A stretch of DNA of 64,000 bases, taken from contig NC_009045.1 in assembly GCF_000209165.1 (NCBI RefSeq), forward strand, positions 1,612,001 through 1,676,000, read 5' to 3'. This document shows positions 56,633 to 64,000 of the stretch, one piece after another. The notes beneath the pieces are model-generated. The model was not told where the DNA came from. It searched no databases and saw only the letters and a list, made by a program, of their open reading frames with translations. Position 1 is the stretch's first letter, and the number at the start of each line of letters is the position of its first letter. The DNA comes from Scheffersomyces stipitis CBS 6054 (taxonomy: Eukaryota > Ascomycota > Pichiomycetes > Serinales > Debaryomycetaceae). Both the position numbers and the translations under genes were made by a program.

Positions 56633-57886
56633 CTTGGCGTGTTTTTTGATTTTCTGATGAGATGCAAAAACTACTAATAGTGAAAGTCATCTCAAACATA
56701 AATTTTTCAGATCTTGATGAGGACCTGCAGACAAATATACTTCTAATGGAAGAAACTAAGTATATTGCGCTACCATGTCAAATAGAACCAATAGCTATTT
56801 CTGGGGGTAGATTGACAATGAAGAAGCAACTAGGGATCTGAGCTATACGTATGTTATTATATGGAAGGGTGTTATATAAGGTTATGATAACTTCAGTATT
56901 TCAAATCTCTGAGGAATATTCTGATGAAATTTTTTTTGCTTTGTTTTCTCTTGATTTATTACTATACTAAGGCAACTTTAGGTATATCTACATTCTTGAA
57001 TTCTTAGGTTATTAATAGTACTATTCTCTGTTTTCAGCTCTAGTCTTTATATTGATATTTCGATAATAAATTCAAGTTTCTGCATTTTTGTGTTCTATTT
57101 ACGTGTACTACATACCCTTTCTAGTTCTAGTATATGCTCTCTTAAACTTCTTTCATTTACTTGTCCTCTACCAAACATAGGACCCTGACTATGGCCAGTT
57201 AGATATTTTTCCGAGCTCAGCCCTGAAATACAAGTTTGTCGGCTAAGGTATAATCAAACAACTGTTTACTGGTAGTAACAACTCCGTGCTTTATTCTTTC
57301 TAGACACCAACATGCATACGCAGCGCACCATGTACAAAGATCGTAAGATAGGGACTTACATTCTCTGGATACTTCGGCATGTTCACGGTTGGAATGCAGC
57401 AACAATTAGTCCTTCCGAAATATGTACTTTGTGAACTATCCAGATGCATATGGAACACCGAAAAACACTGAATGATGCACGGACTAAGAGTAGACTTTGC
57501 AACAGAAAGAAACAAGGTCAGGCGAGCATTGTTCGATCTAAGTGTAGGCGAAGTCAACCTTTCCCAGTGAGATTGTACATGAGAACGAACGAAAAGGAAG
57601 TTGTAAACGAGGACAGAGAGACAAATTTACAATGGCTTAACAACAGATACAGTCAGTTTCAGGCAGAACCTTGAATGAAAGGGACCCAATAATTTCTATT
57701 TGATGGGTGTACTAAATAATATTATGCAATGCGGATATGATTATGGTTGTGGTTGTGATTTGTTTCGCAATATGATTGAGTGGAATTTCTCCCTGTTTAG
57801 AATATTTGCTGTTGTGCTATAATATGGTTTGTAAGGGTTTTCTTGTTATCTTAATTGACCCTACTAAAAGTGATATGCTGGTGCAA
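56633..57886. other. UTP18 promoter and LOS1 3' flank
   Basis: About 1.25 kb between two minus-strand genes. Besides the RRPE/PAC pair, several short minus frames around 57060-57560 have splice-like signals (GTAAGT at about 57358, TTTCAG near 57223, GTATGT near 57115) and one reads FGRGQVNERSLREHILELER. I could not join them into a frame with a start and an end, so no gene is called. Confidence 0.45.
56656..56721 (-). promoter_or_regulatory. RRPE and PAC-like motifs before UTP18
   Basis: On the UTP18 strand TGAAAAATTT (56700-56709) is the RRPE consensus, 68-77 bases from the ATG. GATGAG, the PAC core, occurs on the plus strand at 56656-56661 and 56716-56721. This pair is the common signature of ribosome biogenesis genes in yeasts. 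Confidence 0.5.
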
Positions 57887-60865
57887 CTATTTGTTACCCT
57901 TTAACTGGGTCACAAAAGTTATGAAGTATTTTTTGAAGTTTCGGGCATCCAATTTGACCAAATTGGAACCAAAATCATTCATAAGACTCTGCGACAACCC
58001 CATGTTGGTCAAGTAGTTCGACAAGTAACTCAAAAACTCATCGCCTCCCCTCTGTTGATACGACTTCAATAAAAGAGAGATTTCCTGACCAATCAATCTA
58101 TACTGGGCATCCTTCAAGTCAAACTCTTGCTTCTGGAATGGCAATTCAAATGATAATTGAGTGACTCTGCTCATCAAGAATGCATCAATCCCTTCCACAG
58201 GTGGCAAGTTATTGGCATACTTATCTTCTGGGTCGTGGATCTTGCCTCCATTTCCGAAAAAATTCACCACATTGATCAACTGTGTGATGGCCAACTTCGA
58301 TACAGAGGTTTCAGACAAGTCATAGGCATACTCCAAAAGACTAGTGACAACTTCAGCAAACTCTTGCTTGTTGGTTTCAGTAACAAATAAACTAGCAGAA
58401 TGGTTCAAAAAGATGGCACTCAAAAATGTCATGTATGCCTTCTTTAATTGATACTTATCTCTAATTATGTCTGGAATCAATGCGTCCTCACCAGAGTTAC
58501 TGGACAATTCAAAGATCTTCTTGATTAAAGGAGTCAACAAATTATTTAACAACTGGTAGATATTGTCATCGTCCTTATAGTTATGAACTATCTGACCCAA
58601 GAAACTCAAGAAATCAGTCAACTCGCTGATCTTTAAGTTGTTGGCTGCCAACACCAAAGTGACAAACTTGGCCAAATGAATGTTAATTTGGTTTTTCAAG
58701 ATAGGAATGAATCTTGCAAATGAAAATCTGGCCGCGTCTCGGATCAATTCATTCTTTGGAAAATTCTCCAATGTAATTAAAACAACTTGAGCTGCATTAT
58801 TAATCTTTCCTCTAATCTCTTCTGAGTATTTGTTTTGGAAGTCGTGGTCATAACCTCTGGCAAATGTACCGAGTGCCATCAAGCAGTGATGAGCTTGCAT
58901 GGAAATTAAAGGCTGGTTCAATTTGACCTGTTCAGAACTACTGACACAGTTTTCTAAATCATTGAACAATGGTTGAAAAACCAAGTCGATAAACTTTATC
59001 TTATGATTCATCAAATCGGTCGACAACAACGAAATCAAGAGACCAATTGATTCATACAAGTACAATTGACTGCTAAAGTTTCCATTCTCAACGACATCGT
59101 CGTCTTCGTCCGTTGTTGGGAGTTCAGCCTTGATGACAAGTAAAGGCTGCAATTTGATCACAACATTTTCAACAAAGGCTGTGTTATTCAAGCTAGGCTT
59201 TGTTAATTTAACGAATCTAAAGAAGGAGTACCAACTTCTCAATCTGACTTTTTCATTTTCGTTGAAAAGTCCAAGAGGACTAGTAAAGATCTCCAAGATT
59301 CTAAGAATAAGCAGCTGTTGGCTGGACTGAGCATTTAAGAAATTGTAGTGCTTAACAACAATATCAAAGAACCCAATTTGAATTTTTGGGTGGTTGACGT
59401 TAATTATCAAGTCAGAGTTGATTAATTTCACTAAGAATTCTTGGAAGATTTGGAATGGTTTGCTGTTAGTAATTTCACTTTTTGGGAGGTTGATCAAATT
59501 ATTTCTTAAACTCTCCGAGAAATTGTTTAATTCAAATAAACCCAATTCGATCTTTCTCCAGTTCTTATCTCCTCCAAAAAGAGATTCATTAATTACAATC
59601 GTAATGGCCTCTACGTATAGGTCGGGCTTCAAGACAGCGATGGTATCTTGAAAGTTTTTCAACTTGGATCTAATTTCACTGAATTGTTCTGTTTCATCGT
59701 CGTCATCGACACCATTTGCGTCGTCGTCAAATTTCATCTTTATAATGATTTTGTTCAACAAAGTCGACAATAAATCGAGCGAGCCCAACTCTGGACTCTT
59801 TTTACATAACAATAGGTACTGTTGAATAAATGGAAATACATGTTGCGAGACATCGTCGTATTCATGGCCCAAGGAGCTGAAAATTAGGGGCCACAACTTG
59901 GCCAACTGAGCGTTAATGCTCGAGAATAAAGTTGGCTCGTTTTCCAAGACAATCAATAGCTCTTGACCGACCTGATTGATAAGCTTTGCAATATTCTCTA
60001 CAAACTCCAAGTCATCGTTTTCGCTCAAATCGATAGAGTTAATGATGTTTGTGATATCCAAAATTCCAACCAACTCGAGTTTGTTGGAGGGCTTCATTTT
60101 CTTAGAGATGATTTCTATCAACGTCATACAGGTTTCGTTCCTCTGGTGTTCTTTGTTCAAGTATTGGAATATGGAGCGCATGTAGTCGTTGGAGATGAAT
60201 AAGCCGATTTCCATCCAGTTGATGTATTGGCCCACGATTTTAAGCTGATTGTTCAACACCTCACTTGAGTTGGATGGAACCTGTAAGATTTTGCCCCAGG
60301 ATGAGACCAATGCATTCATATCGTTCAATCTGATGGCATCTTTCAACAAGTTGTTTCTGTCCTGGAGTTCTCTCGATCTGGCAATGAACTTGTCACCGAT
60401 CTCGTAGTGGATTGCAATGACGATTCTGGTGTAGTAGTCTAACGCAATCTGCTTGTTTGAAGAAATCAATTCGAACAAGCTCTTGAAGAAATTAGGGTAA
60501 ATGTTTAAGTAAACATAGCAAAATATCTTTGCAAATAACTGGGAGAATTTGTTACGTAAGTAGATCGGATCGGACACGTCGTTACTGATGTATGAGGAAA
60601 GTGTTTTGAAAAGTTGATCGTTTAACGAGTACAACTGTTCGCTGGATAGCTTCTCGATGTTTTCGTCTACTACCTGGAAAATGAAAAATTTCAAGCCTTC
60701 GTTAACTGGCTGTGCTCCTGATTTCACTAAAATGTCTACACACGATTTGTATCCATCTTCCGTTGACTTGATCTGGTTGATGAATGCAAATGCTTGGTTC
60801 TTTAAGTTGGGATCCGCTGTGCCGCTCATGGCGATCTCCACCGCCTGGTGGATTTGCTGTTCCAT
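57887..60865 (-). CDS. LOS1: Exportin-T, tRNA export receptor Los1
   Basis: Karyopherin-beta that carries tRNA out of the nucleus with Ran-GTP, including intron-containing pre-tRNA before splicing on the mitochondrial surface in yeasts. The 992 residues (1100 in S. cerevisiae) form an all-helical HEAT solenoid. The N terminus QIHQAVEIAMSGTADPNLKNQAFAF is typical, followed by the exportin-1/importin-beta-like part with YLRNKFSQLFAKIF and FFKSLFELI. An acidic stretch with DDDANGVDDDDETEQF lies near 375, and further helical repeats run to a KKYFITFVTQLKGNK end. The first ATG is used. Confidence 0.92.
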   Translation of the reverse strand: MEQQIHQAVEIAMSGTADPNLKNQAFAFINQIKSTEDGYKSCVDILVKSGAQPVNEGLKFFIFQVVDENIEKLSSEQLYSLNDQLFKTLSSYISNDVSDPIYLRNKFSQLFAKIFCYVYLNIYPNFFKSLFELISSNKQIALDYYTRIVIAIHYEIGDKFIARSRELQDRNNLLKDAIRLNDMNALVSSWGKILQVPSNSSEVLNNQLKIVGQYINWMEIGLFISNDYMRSIFQYLNKEHQRNETCMTLIEIISKKMKPSNKLELVGILDITNIINSIDLSENDDLEFVENIAKLINQVGQELLIVLENEPTLFSSINAQLAKLWPLIFSSLGHEYDDVSQHVFPFIQQYLLLCKKSPELGSLDLLSTLLNKIIIKMKFDDDANGVDDDDETEQFSEIRSKLKNFQDTIAVLKPDLYVEAITIVINESLFGGDKNWRKIELGLFELNNFSESLRNNLINLPKSEITNSKPFQIFQEFLVKLINSDLIINVNHPKIQIGFFDIVVKHYNFLNAQSSQQLLILRILEIFTSPLGLFNENEKVRLRSWYSFFRFVKLTKPSLNNTAFVENVVIKLQPLLVIKAELPTTDEDDDVVENGNFSSQLYLYESIGLLISLLSTDLMNHKIKFIDLVFQPLFNDLENCVSSSEQVKLNQPLISMQAHHCLMALGTFARGYDHDFQNKYSEEIRGKINNAAQVVLITLENFPKNELIRDAARFSFARFIPILKNQINIHLAKFVTLVLAANNLKISELTDFLSFLGQIVHNYKDDDNIYQLLNNLLTPLIKKIFELSSNSGEDALIPDIIRDKYQLKKAYMTFLSAIFLNHSASLFVTETNKQEFAEVVTSLLEYAYDLSETSVSKLAITQLINVVNFFGNGGKIHDPEDKYANNLPPVEGIDAFLMSRVTQLSFELPFQKQEFDLKDAQYRLIGQEISLLLKSYQQRGGDEFLSYLSNYLTNMGLSQSLMNDFGSNLVKLDARNFKKYFITFVTQLKGNK

Positions 60866-61996
60866 GCTATTTTAGTGAAGTATTCGATTTGATGATTTGA
60901 GGATTTATGATTTGATCCGATCTGATTTGATTTGATTCACTGCCTGATTTTGACTTTTGGGTTTTCAGAGATCGGTGAGGATAGCAGAAGCGGTGAATAC
61001 GATGCTGGTGGGGCTACGTTACGTAGACTATGTAGGCGAAAAGCTTTGAAAATGAAATACTGGCAACTCCAGAAAAAAACTCAAACAGAACGACTTTTAG
61101 GGAAAAAAGAAAGGGAACGACGGGCAGGATGACTGGATATGGATTCAGACACTTCTATAGGGCTCGTGTGGTTATATATACATAGATAAGAGGCTGGAGA
61201 CGAACCAGAGGATTACCGCTGCTGGCGTTTTCACCACTACACCAGTTATTTGATATTTCCTCTACCATAAAAATTTTTTTCGCCGCTCACACGACGGCAT
61301 ACAACGAGTGGGGATGTAGGCAGGTAGCGATGTTGAGTAAAGAAAATAGACATAAAGAAATACAGAAAGTAGAGGATAGAGAGAGTAGAGGACAGGGTAG
61401 AAGGCATGTATTAGTAGTCTGTTTGTGAGTAGTGTAGAAATTTAGATATAGTGAATTATGAAAATGGTAATCAGTGCAGAATTTTCATATACCTTGAATG
61501 AGTAATTATGGTTGTCTTCAATATTGAGGTTTTACAGTAGTTGAAGATAACTTCTGAACCATTCCAGTGAGTTCTTAATTGATAGAAGAAACAATTAGAC
61601 AGAATTTTCCAACGAGATGTTAAAATATTGCTAATAAACTGATTTAAAGAAATCTGTCAATAGCTCACAAATGGCCGCAAAATTACTGGTCCGTCGTGTG
61701 AGCTTACTAAGAGAGACTAGATCGGAGGAAATAGAAAACAACACCAACACACAAATAAAATATTGGAAGTATGTCAATTTCGTGCTATAGTCTTCTAATG
61801 TATTGCATTATCCTCTTGGTGGCATTTTCTTGTTTTTCTTTCATTTTGCTAAGTCCAGATGCAATGAAATAATGCAATTATTTTATGTTTGTTGAATTGC
61901 TGCGAAAAAAAACAAAATTTCAAAATATCGACTTAGACACTAAATCTACAATTGTTCATTTTCGTACTATCACACTTGTATAAATATATACATTGT
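60866..61996. other. LOS1 promoter and MCY1 3' flank
   Basis: About 1.13 kb; GATTTGA repeat at the LOS1 end, otherwise AT-rich with purine-rich stretches (61330-61420). A short plus frame (60932-61132) has no features. Confidence 0.5.
60886..60937 (+). repeat. Imperfect GATTTGA repeat before LOS1
   Basis: Seven or so copies of GATTTGA-like words within about 50 bases, 21-72 bases upstream of the LOS1 ATG and so probably in its 5' leader. Confidence 0.6.
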
Positions 61997-63100
61997 TTAA
62001 TCCAAGGTAGCATACTTCTTCAAGTGTTCTGGAAGCACATTGTACAAGTTCTTCTCCTTCAACCACGTCTTGGAAAAGATACGGTCGCTGTACTTGTGGG
62101 CAGAATCTGCCAAGATGGTGACGACATTGCTGCCTTCAGGCAAAGTTTTGGCTACTTCAATGGCAGCCACGACATTCAACGCTCCAGTGCCACCAAGATA
62201 CAATCCTTCTTCGTCTAGCAATCTATAGACCATGACTATAGAGTCTTCATCGGGAATCTTCACAGCATCGTCAATGATGTCCAAGTCTGGCTTCAAGTTG
62301 TCGGTGACTCTGCCTTGGCCAATACCCTCAGTGAATGAAGAGCCTCCTCTTTCCATGTTCTGGCCGTTGCTCTTAATGTAGGAGTACAATACCGATCCTG
62401 GAGGGTCTGCAAGAACAGCTTTGACCCTACCATTAGAGATAGACTTCAAGTATCTTGAAGTTCCTGCAAAAGTACCCCCAGTGCCGGTGGAACAGGTAAA
62501 GGCATCGACTTGGCCATCTAACTGGGCCCAGATTTCCGGACCCGTAGTTTCGATATGAGCCTGTCTATTGGCAGTGTTGTCGAACTGGTTGGTCCACACA
62601 GCGTTATCCAATGACTCGGCATGTCTTTTAGCCTGATGGTTGTAGTTCATAGGATCAGTAAAGGCCACGGCAGGAACAGGATAAACCTCAGCTCCCAATA
62701 AACGTAAGGTCTCAATTTTGCTTTTTGACTGGGTGTTGGGCATATAGATTACACAGTTATAGCCCTTGGCTCTACAGACGTGAGCTAAACCAATCCCAGT
62801 ATTACCCGCGGTTCCTTCTACAATCGTTCCACCAGGCTTGATCAAACCCTTTTCCTCGGCATCTTTGATCACATACAAGGCAGCTCTGTCTTTAATTGAT
62901 CCTCCAGGATTCATAAACTCTGCCTTAGCGTAGATATTACGACCAATAGAATCGGAGATACGTGGAAGTCTCAAAAGTGGAGTATTTCCAATAGCTCCTG
63001 GAAAACCGTTCTCCGATACAAGAGGCACAAATGGAAGCTTGACCAGCTGCTGGTTGAGCGAAATGGAGATAAACCTCTTGGTGGTATGGGCTCTAAACAT
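61997..63100 (-). CDS. MCY1: Mitochondrial cysteine synthase-like PLP enzyme
   Basis: Fold-type II PLP enzyme of the cysteine synthase / cystathionine beta-synthase family; ortholog of S. cerevisiae YGR012W (Mcy1) and related to the CysB-type O-acetylserine sulfhydrylases of other fungi, which make cysteine from O-acetylserine and sulfide. The 367 residues begin with a mitochondrial-type presequence ([18 protein letters not shown]). They then show [21 protein letters not shown] with the PLP lysine at 70, [10 protein letters not shown] (substrate loop) and the phosphate-binding [12 protein letters not shown]. All key residues are present. A CACGTGACTC box lies about 430 bases upstream. Whether it makes cysteine in this yeast is inferred. 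Confidence 0.92.
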   Translation of the reverse strand: MFRAHTTKRFISISLNQQLVKLPFVPLVSENGFPGAIGNTPLLRLPRISDSIGRNIYAKAEFMNPGGSIKDRAALYVIKDAEEKGLIKPGGTIVEGTAGNTGIGLAHVCRAKGYNCVIYMPNTQSKSKIETLRLLGAEVYPVPAVAFTDPMNYNHQAKRHAESLDNAVWTNQFDNTANRQAHIETTGPEIWAQLDGQVDAFTCSTGTGGTFAGTSRYLKSISNGRVKAVLADPPGSVLYSYIKSNGQNMERGGSSFTEGIGQGRVTDNLKPDLDIIDDAVKIPDEDSIVMVYRLLDEEGLYLGGTGALNVVAAIEVAKTLPEGSNVVTILADSAHKYSDRIFSKTWLKEKNLYNVLPEHLKKYATLD

Positions 63101-63531
63101 TGCGAAAAAGTTGAACCTGGGGAAATATTTCGAAAAATTGAGTATCCACCAAATGAATCCCTACTTGTGAAATCTACCTGAAATAGATACAATATCGAGG
63201 CAAATGAGCAAGATATACAAATAAAACACTTCCAATCAACTCAAACGATACTTGGAATTAATTCAATACTCAGTTTTGCAAGTTCAATCTAGTAAGGTTA
63301 TCAAACTGTGATGAAAGTCTTCCAAGAAAATCAACTACAAAATTTGGATCAATTGACTTAGAACAGAAATGTAACAAGTCAATGAATGATAAGTAAATGC
63401 AATAGAAATGTGAAGTACACCGTTCGACTTTTTGCTACTTCTTCTAAACCACCTTTGTAGTACTCTAGAACAAGACACCTATAGCCAAACTAGAATGTTA
63501 GAACTATTGGACATCTGCATTTGGATCATTT

Positions 63532-63541
63532 CACGTGACTC
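63532..63541 (+). promoter_or_regulatory. Overlapping CACGTG and TGACTC before MCY1
   Basis: CACGTG (63532-63537) overlaps TGACTC (63536-63541). These are the Cbf1 site of sulfur genes and six bases of the Gcn4 site, about 430 bases before a sulfur amino-acid gene. Confidence 0.4.
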
Positions 63542-63803
63542 CTAGCCTTTCGGTGCAAATCTACAAAATTTGCTTCCATGCAGGGAAATCAGATCTATAA
63601 GTTTATTCAGTTGGCGTTTATATTTACCAGTCATATGCAAAAAGATTCAGAAAGAAAACAATAAACATCCAAGCTATGAAACACGTCCCTTAGAGATAAA
63701 CAATTAGTTTTCGTATTGTTTTGAGAAGTCAACTTCAGCAGGGTAGAATGAGATTCTCGCGCGGAAATTAAGCGACAATCAAGAAGACGTGCATTTAGGT
63801 ACA

Positions 63804-63989
63804 TCAAAAGTATATATTGCAGCGAATGCCATTTAGGCGGTGGAATTGAAGTTTCGCCGCCCAATGTACCAATTTCAATGCATGCTGTACAAATGTGACT
63901 TTCCGATAGTAGTCGTTCTCATCTTCATCATCGTTAATATCATTCGCAGAATTTCGTGGTAGCGAAATGTATTTTACTAAATTGTTCAT
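63804..63989 (-). CDS. Doubtful small ORF, 61 aa
   Basis: ATG-started frame beginning MNNLVKYISLPRNSA with an acidic NDDEDENDYY patch. No family is recognised and it overlaps another frame. It may be chance or an exon of a gene beyond the edge. Confidence 0.15.
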   Translation of the reverse strand: MNNLVKYISLPRNSANDINDDEDENDYYRKVTFVQHALKLVHWAAKLQFHRLNGIRCNIYF

Positions 63990-64000
63990 GCATACCTGCT

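Larger units (their letters stand above)
63101..64000. other. MCY1 upstream region to window edge
   Basis: About 900 AT-rich bases. It includes the CACGTGACTC box and a possible small minus frame at 63804-63989. Nothing else is seen before the edge. Confidence 0.5.

Noticed and set aside
57060..57420. Set of minus-strand splice-like signals upstream of UTP18
   Set aside because: No combination gave a continuous frame with ATG and stop; the reading FGRGQVNERSLREHILELER remains an orphan segment.

Overview
This is a nuclear chromosome segment of a budding yeast. Genes are compact and mostly intronless, on both strands, and the few introns have the short hemiascomycete form (GTAAGT or GTACGT donors, TACTAAC-like branch points). 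All recognisable products are conserved yeast housekeeping proteins. One position points to the CUG-Ser (CTG) clade: MRE11 residue 69, in the invariant NKPS motif of the nuclease domain, is encoded by CTG. A Scheffersomyces/Debaryomyces-like yeast fits; I cannot name the species. No rRNA, tRNA, CRISPR array, transposon ORF or clear LTR was found.

Layout. 1-13.7 kb: 5' part of PSF1 (GINS), an ethanolamine kinase, GCN2, MRE11, ATP11, ZIM17. 14.3-26.9 kb: an unassigned 440-residue protein, a small putative membrane protein, a GH125 exo-mannosidase, GPN1/NPA3, EMC3 (two exons), COX20, PEX1, DPP1. 26.9-32.3 kb: a 5.4 kb stretch with no convincing gene, locally richer in GC than the genes and carrying inverted repeats and a cluster of GCCGCCAT motifs, in front of PPS1. 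32.3-45.1 kb: PPS1, an EAP1-like eIF4E-binding protein, RFC2, WHI2, YAE1, MVP1 (three exons). 45.1-47.6 kb: mostly empty, with one Cys-rich, sequon-rich ORF that may be a relic of a secreted protein. 47.6-63.1 kb: PTA1, a candidate new two-exon gene, KCH1/PRM6, COA3 (two exons), UTP18, LOS1, MCY1. The last 0.9 kb is nearly empty.

There is no operon-like functional system. Related functions recur by chance of neighbourhood: replication and repair (PSF1, MRE11, RFC2), mitochondrial assembly (ATP11, ZIM17, COX20, COA3), translation control and ribosome or tRNA biology (GCN2, EAP1, YAE1, UTP18, PTA1, LOS1), membrane and ER work (EMC3, DPP1, MVP1, PEX1).

The most novel items are the unrecognised two-exon gene at 50654-51143, the Cys-rich ORF at 47181-47531 and the structured, GC-rich gene-free region before PPS1. 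Several promoters carry motifs that match the gene's job (pheromone elements before KCH1, RRPE before UTP18, ACGCG before PSF1 and RFC2, CACGTG before COX20, PEX1 and MCY1). Start codons were chosen at ATG; several longer open frames begin at TTG or GTG and were trimmed.
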